Positions 7,215-14,884 are shown, numbered from the stretch's first letter. The stretch: DNA of 19,076 nt from JAWXBK01 sp034439975 (GCA_034439975.1 JAWXBK010000019.1:1-19076), one strand, 5' to 3'. The notes: generated from the letters alone by a model not told the origin. Made by a program: numbers and translations.

Positions 7215-8861
7215 ATGACGACCAGTCCCTACGAGACGGATCTCGACCGGAACGACGCCAATTTCGTGCCGCTGTCGCCGCTGTCGTTCCTGCCCAAAAC
7301 CGCCGCCGTTCATCCGAACCGGATCGCGATCGTGCACGGCGAGCGGCGCCAGAATTGGGCAGAGACCTATGCCCGCTGCCGTCGCCTCGCGTCGGCACTC
7401 GCGAAACGCGGCATTGGCAAGGGCGCGAGTGTCGCCACGCTCTGCCCGAATGTGCCGCCGCAATATGAGGCGCATTTCGGCGTGCCGATGGCCGGCGCCG
7501 TACTCAACACCATCAATGTGCGGCTCGATGCCCCGTCGATCGCGTTCATCCTCGATCATGGCGAAGCGGATGCACTGATCGTCGATCCGGAATTCGCCGA
7601 GGTCGCGGCGACCGCACTCAAAGAGGTGAAACGCAAGATCCTGGTGATCGATGCCGAGGATGCGGCATTCGCCGGCGGGCGGCGAATCGGCGCGCTCACC
7701 TATGAACAGTTGCTCGCCGAGGGCGATCCGAACTTTGCCTGGCGCGGGCCGGCCGACGAATGGAACGCGATATCGCTGAACTACACCTCGGGGACGACCG
7801 GCAATCCGAAGGGCGTCGTCTATCATCATCGCGGTGCCTATCTGAATGCGCTCGGCAACGCGCTCGCCTGGAAGATGCCGCCGCACCCGGTCTATCTCTG
7901 GACCCTGCCGATGTTCCATTGCAACGGCTGGTGCTTTCCCTGGACGCTGGCGGCGCTGGCCGGTACCAGCATCTGCCTGCGCCGCGTCGAGGCCGGTGCC
8001 GCCTTCGACCTGATCGAGCGCGAAGGCGCGACCCATCTCTGCGGCGCGCCCATCGTTATGAACATGATGATCCAGGAGAGCATCGCGCGGCCGCGCGGTT
8101 TCGGACGGCGCATCGAGTTCATGACGGCGGCAGCACCGCCACCCGCCGCCGTGCTCGAGCAGATGAGCGAGATGGGTTTCAACATCACCCATGTCTATGG
8201 TCTCACCGAAACCTACGGGCCGGCGGTCGTCTGCGACTGGCGCGACGACTGGAACGCGCTGTCGCCCGCCGAACAGGCGCGGCTCAAATCGCGTCAGGGC
8301 TTGCCTTATCCGGTGCTGGAGGATCTGATCGTCGCCGATGCGAATTCACACGCGGCCCAGCCGAAGGACGGCACGACGATGGGCGAGGTCTTCTTTCGCG
8401 GCCATAACGTGATGAAGGGGTATCTGAAAAACCCCGCCGCAACCGAAGCTGCGTTCGCCGGCGGGTGGTTCCATTCCGGCGATCTTGGCGTCTGGCACGA
8501 GGACAGCTATATCGAGCTGAAGGATCGCTCGAAGGACATTATCATCTCCGGCGGCGAAAACATCTCGACGATCGAGGTCGAGAATACGCTCTACCGCCAC
8601 CCGGCCATTCTGGAAGCGGCGGTCGTCGCGCGGCCGGATGAGAAATGGGGCGAGAGCCCTTGCGCCTTCGTCACGCTGAAGGAGACACAGCAGGCGACCG
8701 AAAAAGAGATCGTCGATTTCTGCCGCCAGCATCTCGCCGGCTTCAAGGTTCCGCGCACCGTGGTGTTCGGCCCGCTGCCGAAGACCTCGACCGGGAAGGT
8801 GCAGAAATTCAAGTTAAGGGAGCGCGCCGCGTCGCTCGGCGAAGGCCGCGGCGCATCATGA
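7215..8861 (+). CDS. Acyl-CoA synthetase (AMP-forming), substrate unassigned
   Basis: A 548-residue ANL-superfamily ligase. Motifs: P-loop YTSGTTGNPKG at 190-200, LPMFHCNGWCFPW at 231-243, YGLTETYG at 328-335, FHSGD at 419-423, ISGGENIS at 444-451, and catalytic lysine K528 in KTSTGK. The LPMFHCNGW block and short ANFVPLSPLSFL lead-in place it with the broad group of medium-chain, methylmercaptopropionate and plant AAE-type synthetases, not with long-chain FadD. The substrate therefore cannot be decided: medium or branched fatty acids, 3-methylmercaptopropionate or an aromatic acid are possible. It is divergent from prpE, which suggests shared control of carboxylic-acid activation. The ribosome site is poor: GGAG at 7199-7202 is 12 nt from the ATG. 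A short convergent spacer of 81 bp separates it from the next gene. Confidence 0.9.
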   Translation: MTTSPYETDLDRNDANFVPLSPLSFLPKTAAVHPNRIAIVHGERRQNWAETYARCRRLASALAKRGIGKGASVATLCPNVPPQYEAHFGVPMAGAVLNTINVRLDAPSIAFILDHGEADALIVDPEFAEVAATALKEVKRKILVIDAEDAAFAGGRRIGALTYEQLLAEGDPNFAWRGPADEWNAISLNYTSGTTGNPKGVVYHHRGAYLNALGNALAWKMPPHPVYLWTLPMFHCNGWCFPWTLAALAGTSICLRRVEAGAAFDLIEREGATHLCGAPIVMNMMIQESIARPRGFGRRIEFMTAAAPPPAAVLEQMSEMGFNITHVYGLTETYGPAVVCDWRDDWNALSPAEQARLKSRQGLPYPVLEDLIVADANSHAAQPKDGTTMGEVFFRGHNVMKGYLKNPAATEAAFAGGWFHSGDLGVWHEDSYIELKDRSKDIIISGGENISTIEVENTLYRHPAILEAAVVARPDEKWGESPCAFVTLKETQQATEKEIVDFCRQHLAGFKVPRTVVFGPLPKTSTGKVQKFKLRERAASLGEGRGAS

Positions 8862-8942
8862 AGCCCACCGCGGTTGCACCGATAGGCAAGCGCGTTATCG
8901 TTTGTTCAACCCTGGTCCGGACGGCCGCCCGGGCGCGGCGGC

Positions 8943-9104
8943 TCAGTGATGTTGAGCCAGCTCGTCCTTGATCTTCAGTTTTTCGCGCTTGAGTTCGTGG
9001 AGTCTGACGTCATCAGGTGCCGGTCGTTTTTCTTCTTCGATAATCTTCGCTTCGAGCTCGGCATGCTTGGATCTTAGTGCCTCAACTTGCTCCCGATCCG
9101 GCAT
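8943..9104 (-). CDS. YdcH family small coiled-coil protein (DUF465)
   Basis: A 53-codon gene on the minus strand. It begins MPDREQVEALRSKHAELEAK, continues with a charged IIEEEKRPAPDD hinge and ends in LKREKLKIKDELAQHH. Two charged helices joined by a Pro-Asp hinge and the closing L-K-x-x-K-L-x-I-K-D-E-L pattern are characteristic of DUF465/YdcH, a widespread proteobacterial family without an established function. A near-perfect ribosome site AGGAGG (plus-strand CCTCCT 9111-9116) lies 6 nt before the ATG, which strongly supports translation. It is divergent from ubiX with a 69-bp gap, and convergent with the synthetase gene. A second, more typical YdcH homologue is at 11592. Its base composition is slightly lower in GC than that of its neighbours. 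Confidence 0.85.
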   Translation of the reverse strand: MPDREQVEALRSKHAELEAKIIEEEKRPAPDDVRLHELKREKLKIKDELAQHH

Positions 9105-9173
9105 AAGTTACCTCCTCTACAAGCAGATTGGACCGCACCAGCAAATGCTAATCCCGATCCGAAAGACTTGTAA

Positions 9174-9863
9174 ATGAGTCCCGTAAAATCAAGGAATACC
9201 GCGACAAATGAGCCCGTCCGGCGACTCGTCGTGGGCATCAGCGGGGCATCCGGCGCGATCTATGGAATCCGCATGCTGGAGGTTCTGCGGGCGGCTGGCA
9301 TAGAAACACACCTCGTGATGTCGAAATCCGCCGAAATGACGATCGCCTACGAGACCGATCTGAAGGCAGCCGACGTGCGCAAGCTGGCCGATATCGTCTA
9401 TCCCGCGGCCGACGTGGGTGCGGCGATCGCGAGCGGCTCGTTCGCGACGATGGGCATGGTGATCGCGCCCTGCTCGATCCGCTCCATGTCCGAGATCGCA
9501 ACCGGCGTCACCTCGAGCCTGGTGACGCGCGCCGCCGACGTGACGCTGAAGGAGCGCCGTCGCCTCGTGCTGATGCTGCGCGAAACGCCGCTCCATTCCG
9601 GGCATCTGCGCAACATGCTGGCTTTGTCGGAAATGGGCGCCGTGATCGCGCCGCCGGTGCCGGCCTTTTATGCGCGGCCAGCAAGTGTCGCCGATCTGGT
9701 CGATCACACCATAGGGCGCGTGCTCGATCTCTTCTTCATCGAGAGCGATCTTGTGAAACGCTGGGGCGAGGACGCGCCGACCGCGCGCGCACCCCATCAG
9801 CTCAAGGGCCGCAAGAAGATCAGGGGCCGCAAGAAGATCAGGGCGCGAAATCGGACGCGCTGA
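9174..9863 (+). CDS. ubiX: Flavin prenyltransferase UbiX
   Basis: A 229-residue enzyme that attaches a dimethylallyl group to FMN to make prenylated FMN, the cofactor of the UbiD decarboxylase in ubiquinone synthesis. Seen: FMN-binding GISGASGAIYG at 21-31, a serine-containing loop SKSAE at 50-54, IAPCSIRSMSEIATG at 97-111, the RETPLHSGHLRNM block at 136-148 and PPVPAFYARP at 160-169. The core ends near residue 200. An extra tail of about 29 residues is basic and contains a perfect repeat of GRKKIR encoded by two identical 18-bp units (9806-9841). UbiX enzymes are usually near 190-205 residues, so this tail is an addition. The ribosome site is weak (GAAAG about 8 bp before the ATG). The 3' end overlaps the convergent gene by 26 bp. 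No ubiD is in the window. Confidence 0.93.
   Translation: MSPVKSRNTATNEPVRRLVVGISGASGAIYGIRMLEVLRAAGIETHLVMSKSAEMTIAYETDLKAADVRKLADIVYPAADVGAAIASGSFATMGMVIAPCSIRSMSEIATGVTSSLVTRAADVTLKERRRLVLMLRETPLHSGHLRNMLALSEMGAVIAPPVPAFYARPASVADLVDHTIGRVLDLFFIESDLVKRWGEDAPTARAPHQLKGRKKIRGRKKIRARNRTR
9806..9841 (+). repeat. Perfect 2 x 18-bp tandem repeat in the ubiX tail
   Basis: The unit GGGCCGCAAGAAGATCAG occurs at 9806-9823 and again, identically, at 9824-9841. A degenerate third start (GGCGCGAAATC) follows. The unit is in frame and encodes GRKKIR blocks. The second copy carries TCA at 9838-9840, which is the stop codon of the convergent TIGR02444 gene, so a change in copy number would affect both proteins' ends. 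Confidence 0.95.
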
Positions 9864-10377
9864 GTCCGTCGAGGCCCGATCCGGGGAAGAGCCGCGTGAT
9901 CACCGTCCGGAGATGGCCGACATCGATCTCGTCCGGCCGGCGACCGAGCGCGGCAAAGTAGCGGGCAAGCCCGGCAACCGCGAGCCGCGCATCGGCCGTG
10001 GCGCGCGGCTTCGCCGCCGCGAGCGCGGCGAGACGCCCCTGCTCGATGCGTTCGCCCTCGATCTCGAGCCCGTTGATCTGCTTGCGCAGGCTTTCGACCG
10101 CGTCGGCTGGAAAATCGCCGAACCCGCCTTTGAGCTTCCGGCGCAAGGCGCGCAGCGGTTCAACAATCTCGGACTGCCAGGCACCCGCGCTCTCGCGGGC
10201 CTGACGCAACAGGCTGCTGTCGACGGCAATACCTTCGCCGGCGGCCCAGCAGCAGAAGAGAAGCAGGTTCACATGCGCGCCCGCGTGGTCCTGCAGCGCG
10301 ATCAGCGCCGGCGCGACGCCATCGGTGCCGAACGCCTTGACCGAGAAATCCCAGAACCCGCTATCGCCTGCCGCCAT
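9838..10377 (-). CDS. TIGR02444 family protein (DUF2390)
   Basis: A 179-residue protein matching the TIGR02444/DUF2390 family. The N-terminal signature FWDFSVKAF (8-16), LIALQDHAGAHVNLLLFCCW (25-44) and the W-x-x-x-I-V-x-P-L-R-A-L-R block (about 68-80) are clear. The rest is helical and Ala/Arg rich. The family has no known function that I can name; no signal peptide or membrane segment is apparent. It starts 21 bp downstream of the phosphofructokinase stop on the same strand, so the two are probably co-transcribed. Its last codons overlap the ubiX tail on the opposite strand, and its stop lies inside the ubiX tandem repeat. Confidence 0.88.
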   Translation of the reverse strand: MAAGDSGFWDFSVKAFGTDGVAPALIALQDHAGAHVNLLLFCCWAAGEGIAVDSSLLRQARESAGAWQSEIVEPLRALRRKLKGGFGDFPADAVESLRKQINGLEIEGERIEQGRLAALAAAKPRATADARLAVAGLARYFAALGRRPDEIDVGHLRTVITRLFPGSGLDGLSASDFAP

Positions 10378-10398
10378 GTGTCCCTCGTCTGCCGTCGC

Positions 10399-11484
10399 TC
10401 AATCGCCGAAGGATATGCCGAGCCCGCGCGCGGTGCGAACCAGCGTCCCGGCCGGATCGACCGAACGCGGTTTCGCGATCACCTCTCCGATCGCGACATC
10501 GACCACGGTCCGGTTGCGCCAGGCAACCATCCGACCGAACTTGCCCGCCGCGACCAGATCGACCGCATGCACGCCGAACGCCGACGCAAGAATGCGGTCG
10601 CGCGGTTCGGGAACGCCGCCGCGCTGCACATGGCCCAGCACGGTGACGCGGGTTTCGGCGCCGGTGACCTCGCCGATGCGATCGCCGAGATAATGGCCGA
10701 TCCCGCCATAGGTGAGACCGCCCGCGCTCTGCACCGCCTTCAGCGGCTCGCCACCTTCGGTCGGAACCGCCTCGGCGACAACGACCAGCGCGAAATTGCG
10801 GCCGCGCTCGCGCAGACTCGCGATGTGCGCTGCGATGCGATCCAGGCGCCAGGGAATTTCCGGAATGACGATCACGTCGGCGCCGCCTGCAATTCCAGCC
10901 GTCACCGCAATGTGCCCGGCGTCGCGACCCATCACCTCGAGCACCATGACTCTCGAATGGCTGGCCGCCGTCGGCTGCAGGTGATCGAGCGCCAAGGTCG
11001 CCGTCGACATCGCCGTCTCGAATCCGACCGAGAACTCGGTCAGCATCACGTCGTTGTCGATGGTCTTGGGAATCGCAACGAGGGGTATGTCGCCGCGTTC
11101 GGCAAGCTCGCTCAGGATCTTCATCGAGCCGTCGCCGCCGACGCCGATCAGCGCGTCGAGCCCGAGCATGCGATAGCCCTCGATCGCCTCCGGAGTGCGA
11201 TCGATGACGGTCCCGTCCGGCATCGGGTAGGCGAAGGGATTGCCGCGATTGGTGGTACCGAGAATGGTTCCGGCCTGACGCAGCAGCACATCGCCGACCA
11301 TGGCGGGGGTCAGCGCCGTCGCCGAGACGGGCCGATCCATCAGACCCTGCGTGCCGTTATGGATGCCGATCACCTCCCAGCCATATTGACCGGAGGCATG
11401 GAGGACGACCGCCCGGATCACCGCATTCAGCCCGGCGCAGTCGCCGCCACTGGTCAGGATCCCGATTCGCCCGATCTTCTTCAT
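10399..11484 (-). CDS. pfkA: 6-phosphofructokinase (PFKA family, mixed ATP/PPi residues)
   Basis: A 361-residue PFKA-family enzyme phosphorylating fructose 6-phosphate in glycolysis. Motifs: LTSGGDCAGLN at 10-20, VGGDGS at 115-120, PKTIDND at 139-145 with the catalytic aspartate D143 of TIDND, MGRDAG at 185-190, and LGHVQRGG at 283-290. The residue matching E. coli Gly104 is G119, an ATP-type feature, but the residue matching Gly124 is K140, as in PPi-dependent enzymes. Group III actinobacterial-type enzymes with this mix are ATP-using, so ATP is the likelier donor (inference). The start at 11484 is chosen over ATG 11514 because AAAGGA precedes it by 8 nt and MKKIGRIGILTSGGD is the family N-terminus. 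It is divergent from a YdcH gene and upstream of the TIGR02444 gene. Confidence 0.92.
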   Translation of the reverse strand: MKKIGRIGILTSGGDCAGLNAVIRAVVLHASGQYGWEVIGIHNGTQGLMDRPVSATALTPAMVGDVLLRQAGTILGTTNRGNPFAYPMPDGTVIDRTPEAIEGYRMLGLDALIGVGGDGSMKILSELAERGDIPLVAIPKTIDNDVMLTEFSVGFETAMSTATLALDHLQPTAASHSRVMVLEVMGRDAGHIAVTAGIAGGADVIVIPEIPWRLDRIAAHIASLRERGRNFALVVVAEAVPTEGGEPLKAVQSAGGLTYGGIGHYLGDRIGEVTGAETRVTVLGHVQRGGVPEPRDRILASAFGVHAVDLVAAGKFGRMVAWRNRTVVDVAIGEVIAKPRSVDPAGTLVRTARGLGISFGD

Positions 11485-11591
11485 GAGACAAATCCTTTGC
11501 GATTCTTGCCGCATCCGCCGGAAATCGACGTTCGCATGGCACGCCGGCAGCGCGCGCCCTACTATATGGGTACGAAGCTGCGAGGGGCAGC

Positions 11592-11816
11592 ATGCGGGGC
11601 GGCAAACTGCGCGAAACGGACGATCAGACCGAGATTCGTCGACGGCTCGAAGAGCTGCGCACCGAGCATCGCGATCTTGACGCGGTGATCGCGCGCGTGG
11701 CCGAAACGGCGCCGTTCGACCAGATCCAGCTTCAGCGCCTGAAGAAGCGCAAACTGATCCTGCGCGACCGGATCGCGCGTTTCGAAAGCAAGCTGTTGCC
11801 CGATATCATCGCCTGA
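11592..11816 (+). CDS. YdcH family protein (DUF465)
   Basis: A 74-residue protein with the classic DUF465 arrangement: an N-terminal helix (RRRLEELRTEHRDLDAVIAR), a short break (AETAPFDQ) and a second helix with the hallmark LQRLKKRKLILRDRIARFE (about 48-66). Both helices look coiled-coil forming. The function of the family is unknown. The ATG is preceded by GAGGGG with about 5-nt spacing, and length and motif support this start. It is divergent from pfkA and lies 148 bp upstream of purE, which has its own promoter, so it is probably a separate transcript. It is more canonical than the 53-codon homologue at 8943. Confidence 0.9.
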   Translation: MRGGKLRETDDQTEIRRRLEELRTEHRDLDAVIARVAETAPFDQIQLQRLKKRKLILRDRIARFESKLLPDIIA

Positions 11817-11865
11817 TCCCGCACGCGCCACGACAACGGGCTGCGATATGAGGGCGGCGGCTTCC

Positions 11866-11893
11866 TTGCCACGGCGCCGACCCTTCCTATAAT
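11866..11893 (+). promoter_or_regulatory. Near-consensus sigma70 promoter of purEK
   Basis: TTGCCA (11866-11871, 4 of 6) and an exact TATAAT (11888-11893) are spaced by 16 bp. The implied start near 11900 gives a leader of about 65 nt before the purE start. I saw no recognisable PurR-type or riboswitch element in that leader. Confidence 0.7.
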
Positions 11894-11964
11894 CGGGCCC
11901 TCTTGTAATCGGCCGCCCGGCCATTTTCGTAAGGGCAAGGCCGGATCAGCAACGGGGGCCAGGT

Positions 11965-12492
11965 TTGGCGCGCAGGACGAAGGCCGCGGCAAAGAAATCC
12001 GGGGCCGCCGCTTCGATCGGTATCATCATGGGCAGCCAGTCCGACTGGGCAACGATGCGCCACGCGGCGGAGACGCTCGACGCGCTGTCGATCCCCTACG
12101 AGAAGCGAATTGTCTCGGCGCATCGCACGCCCAAGCGCCTCTACGCTTATGCCGAGACAGCACGCGCGCGCGGCCTCAAGGCGATCATCGCCGGCGCCGG
12201 GGGTGCTGCGCATCTGCCGGGCATGACCGCCGCTTTGACCTCGCTGCCGGTCTTTGGCGTGCCGGTCGAAAGCAAGGCGCTTGCGGGCCTCGACAGCCTG
12301 CTCTCGATCGTCCAGATGCCCGCCGGCGTGCCGGTTGGCACACTGGCGATCGGCAAGGCGGGTGCCATCAACGCGGCACTGATTGCGGCCTCGGTTCTTG
12401 GCGTCACCGATGCGCGCGTGCGCAAGGCGCTCGATGCCTGGCGCGCCGCGAACACCAAGGGCGTCGCCGACATCCCCAAAGATGGGGCCTGA
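11965..12492 (+). CDS. purE: 5-(carboxyamino)imidazole ribonucleotide mutase
   Basis: A 175-residue class I PurE that converts N5-CAIR to CAIR in de novo purine synthesis. Seen: GIIMGSQSDW at 19-28, SAHRTP at 51-56 with catalytic H53, GAGGAAHLPGM at 77-87 and the VQMPAGVPVGTLAIG block at 117-130. The presence of purK immediately downstream fits the N5-CAIR route. The start is TTG at 11965; no ATG, GTG or TTG occurs in frame between it and the MGSQSD methionine, which would cut the first strand. The 17 N-terminal residues are an Ala/Lys/Arg extension absent from compact PurE proteins. A GGGGG run at 11954-11958 may serve as the ribosome site. The gene sits behind a near-consensus promoter. Confidence 0.93.
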   Translation: MARRTKAAAKKSGAAASIGIIMGSQSDWATMRHAAETLDALSIPYEKRIVSAHRTPKRLYAYAETARARGLKAIIAGAGGAAHLPGMTAALTSLPVFGVPVESKALAGLDSLLSIVQMPAGVPVGTLAIGKAGAINAALIAASVLGVTDARVRKALDAWRAANTKGVADIPKDGA

Positions 12493-12496
12493 GGAC

Positions 12497-13591
12497 ATGT
12501 CGGGCGAGCAAGGCCAGCGGATCGCGCCCGGCGGCACGATCGGCATCCTCGGCGGCGGCCAGCTCGGCCGCATGACGGCGATGGCGGCGGCGCGGCTCGG
12601 CTATCGCTCCCATATCTTCTGCCCGGAGCGCGACACACCGGCCTCGCATGTCGCCGCGGCAACGACTGTTGCGGCTTACGAGGATCGGATCGCGCTCGAT
12701 ACCTTCGCCGATGCGGTCGACGTCGTCACCATCGAGTTCGAGAACGTGCCGTCGACCTCGGCCGAGTATCTCGCGACGCTCAAACCGTTCCGCCCCTCGC
12801 CGCGCGTGCTCGAGATCACGCAGGACCGGCTCAAGGAAAAAGATTATCTGGTGTCGATCAACGTGCCGACGACGAAGTACATGGAAGTCGCGCGCGCGGA
12901 CGGGCTCGAACGCGCGGTGCGCAATATCGGGCGGCCGTCGGTCCTCAAGACGGTGCGGCTCGGCTATGACGGCAAGGGCCAGGTCGCGATCGGCACCGAC
13001 ACCGACCTGAAAGACGCATGGAAACGCATGGGCGGCAATCTTGGCATTCTGGAAGGCTATGTCGATTTCGCGCTCGAGATTTCGGTCATCGTCGCGCGCG
13101 ATCTCGACGGCAATGTCGTCGCCTATCCGCCAGTCGAAAACATCCACCGCAATCACATCCTCGATGCGACGATCGTGCCGGCGCGGATCGAATCGGCGGT
13201 GATGATGAAGGCCGAGGCGATTGCCCGGCATATCGCCGAACAGATCGGCCTGCTCGGTTTGCTCGCGGTCGAGATGTTCGTGACCGCAAAGGGCGAAGTG
13301 CTGGTGAACGAGCTGGCGCCGCGGCCGCATAACTCGGGTCACTGGACCATCGATGCCTGCATGACCAGTCAGTTCGAGCAGTTCGTGCGCGCGGTCTGCG
13401 GCCTGCCGCTCGGTGCCATTGACCGCCATTCCAACGCCGTCATGAAGAACCTGATCGGCGACGAGGTCGATACCTGGCGCGAGATCATCGCCGAGCCCGC
13501 GGCGAAGCTGCATCTCTACGGCAAGAAGGAATCGCGACCCGGCCGCAAGATGGGCCATGTGACGCGCCTCTCGCCCAAGCAGCAGAACTGA
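12497..13591 (+). CDS. purK: 5-(carboxyamino)imidazole ribonucleotide synthase
   Basis: A 364-residue ATP-grasp enzyme that makes N5-CAIR from AIR, bicarbonate and ATP, passing it to PurE. Motifs: TIGILGGGQLGRM near the N-terminus, EFENVP, VLKTVRLGYDGKGQ (ATP-grasp lysine and glycine loop), and EMFVTAKGEVLVNELAPRPH followed by NSGHWTIDAC near the C-terminal third, which is the signature of PurK. The start at 12497, 4 bp after the purE stop, is preferred; ATG 12482 is also in frame and would overlap purE by 11 bp, and neither has an ideal ribosome site. It is translationally coupled to purE in either case. It converges on the COQ9 gene with only 9 bp between stops. Confidence 0.93.
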   Translation: MSGEQGQRIAPGGTIGILGGGQLGRMTAMAAARLGYRSHIFCPERDTPASHVAAATTVAAYEDRIALDTFADAVDVVTIEFENVPSTSAEYLATLKPFRPSPRVLEITQDRLKEKDYLVSINVPTTKYMEVARADGLERAVRNIGRPSVLKTVRLGYDGKGQVAIGTDTDLKDAWKRMGGNLGILEGYVDFALEISVIVARDLDGNVVAYPPVENIHRNHILDATIVPARIESAVMMKAEAIARHIAEQIGLLGLLAVEMFVTAKGEVLVNELAPRPHNSGHWTIDACMTSQFEQFVRAVCGLPLGAIDRHSNAVMKNLIGDEVDTWREIIAEPAAKLHLYGKKESRPGRKMGHVTRLSPKQQN

Positions 13592-13600
13592 CGGCTCAGA

Positions 13601-14284
13601 CTAGTAGCCGCGATAGAACCGGCCGCGACGCGGATCGCGAAACAGCTTGAACGGATTGGGCAGTTTCTCCGCCTGCTGGCGCAGACGGCCCATCAGTTTC
13701 GGCACCTGCATCACATCGTCGATGCGCCGGTCGATGAAGGCTTCGGTCGCGCTCGAATCGGGCGAGCGGTCAGCCAGCCAGTACATCGCCGACGACGCAT
13801 AGACCCCCGCCAGCAATCCGCGCTTGGTGTAATAGTTGAAATCGGCCGCGCGATCGCCGAGCGCATGCCAGATCGCATCGACCGTGCGCCAGGTAAGCTT
13901 CGCGCCCAGGGTCGCGTGATGCGGCTGGGCGAGGAACGCGACGCCCTGGCGAACCGCCTCGCGGAACGGCGCACAGACACGCAGCCGCAATTTGAGTGCC
14001 AGCGCCGCCCTGTCGCGGATGCGCATATCCGCCGGCGCTTCGCGCGACAGCGCCGCGAGCAACTGCCGGTCGGCCCAGTTATGAAATAGCGCCATCGCTT
14101 CGGCCGGTCCGCCGGAGATCAGATTGTCCGCGCTCGCCGCATCGAGCCCGAGATCCTCGGCACCGGCATGGATCGCACGGTGGGTCCAGCCATCGAACGG
14201 CACATGGCGCAGCGTGGCGAGCAGCAGCGCGTCGCGCCGGTCTTCGCCCCCGGAGGTGCCGGACGTGGCTGATGCGTCGGTCAT
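13601..14284 (-). CDS. COQ9 family protein (ubiquinone biosynthesis)
   Basis: A 227-residue protein of the COQ9 family (TIGR02396, originally described as diverging from rpsU in alphaproteobacteria). The N-terminal part is a TetR-like three-helix segment (RDALLLATLRHVPFDGWTHR, then AAEDLGLDA-like AGAEDLGLDAASADN). The C-terminal part has the conserved TLGAKLTWRTVDAIWHALGD and DFNYYTKRGLLAGVYASSAM blocks followed by F-x-D-R-R-I-D-D-V. Eukaryotic COQ9 is a lipid-binding accessory factor for COQ7 hydroxylase in coenzyme Q synthesis; the bacterial role is inferred from homology. The start at 14284 overlaps the deformylase stop as ATGA, so translation is probably coupled. rpsU lies beyond the deformylase on the other strand, preserving the family's typical neighbourhood. 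Confidence 0.9.
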   Translation of the reverse strand: MTDASATSGTSGGEDRRDALLLATLRHVPFDGWTHRAIHAGAEDLGLDAASADNLISGGPAEAMALFHNWADRQLLAALSREAPADMRIRDRAALALKLRLRVCAPFREAVRQGVAFLAQPHHATLGAKLTWRTVDAIWHALGDRAADFNYYTKRGLLAGVYASSAMYWLADRSPDSSATEAFIDRRIDDVMQVPKLMGRLRQQAEKLPNPFKLFRDPRRGRFYRGY

Positions 14285-14877
14285 GCCGATTGTGCCTCGG
14301 GTTCGAGATCGTCGACCGCGTCTTCGTCCGGCATCGAAGGTTGGGCGCGATGCATTTCGTCGGCGAACCCGAGCAGCGAGAGATCGGTCATTCGCATCGG
14401 ATAGAGGATGCCGTCGAGATGATCGCATTCATGCTGCACGACGCGGGCATGAAAGCCCTCGGCTTCGCGCTCGATCGTCTCGCCGGTCGGCGTCACGCCG
14501 CGATAACGGATGCGCCGCCAGCGCGGCACCACGCCGGTCAGGCCCGGGACCGAGAGGCAGGCCTCCCAGCCGAGTTCCTTCTCGTCGCCCAGCGGTTCGA
14601 TCTCGGGGTTGATGAGGACGGTCAGAGGGACGCTTTGGGGCACGCCCCCGGCATCCGGCCCGTCTTGCTCCGCCCGGCCCGCCGGGACGTGAAACATGAC
14701 CAGCCGAAGGGGTACATGGACCTGGGTGGCCGCGAGGCCGACCCCGCCTTCGTCCCGCATCGTATCGAGCATATCGGCGACAAGCTGGCGGATTTCAGGG
14801 CTGTGCGGGTCGATCACGGAATCGGCCGGTCGGCGCAGCACCGGATGGCCCATACGGGCGACTTTGAGGATGGCCAT
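14281..14877 (-). CDS. def: Peptide deformylase
   Basis: A 198-residue metalloenzyme that removes the formyl group from nascent proteins. All three motifs are present: GVGLAATQ at 45-52, WEACLSVPG at 104-112 with metal ligand C107, and QHECDHLDG at 148-156 with H149, E150 and H153. Motif 2 reads EACLS instead of the usual EGCLS. There is a loop insertion at about 66-82 and an acidic C-terminal tail. No fmt gene is adjacent, so this may be a second deformylase of the genome (inference). The start at 14877 begins the family sequence MAILKVARMGHPVLR but has no Shine-Dalgarno; a -10-like CATATT lies 7 nt before the ATG. The stop overlaps the COQ9 start by 4 bp. Confidence 0.92.
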   Translation of the reverse strand: MAILKVARMGHPVLRRPADSVIDPHSPEIRQLVADMLDTMRDEGGVGLAATQVHVPLRLVMFHVPAGRAEQDGPDAGGVPQSVPLTVLINPEIEPLGDEKELGWEACLSVPGLTGVVPRWRRIRYRGVTPTGETIEREAEGFHARVVQHECDHLDGILYPMRMTDLSLLGFADEMHRAQPSMPDEDAVDDLEPEAQSA

Positions 14878-14884
14878 AAGGGTC

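Noticed and set aside
5155..7218. 687-codon plus-strand open frame opposite prpE
   Set aside because: Shadow of prpE; the translation has no domain pattern, while the minus strand shows every ANL motif.
11543..11575. TACTAT/TATAGT element between pfkA and the YdcH gene as a promoter pair
   Set aside because: A -10-like motif exists on both strands, but no acceptable -35 lies at 16-18 bp on either, so it is not listed as a feature.
9913..11688. 591-codon plus-strand open frame across TIGR02444 and pfkA
   Set aside because: It spans two well-recognised minus-strand genes and their spacer, and its composition is that of an antisense shadow.
12404..13558. 384-codon minus-strand open frame opposite purK
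   Set aside because: Antisense to a complete ATP-grasp PurK; no motif of its own.
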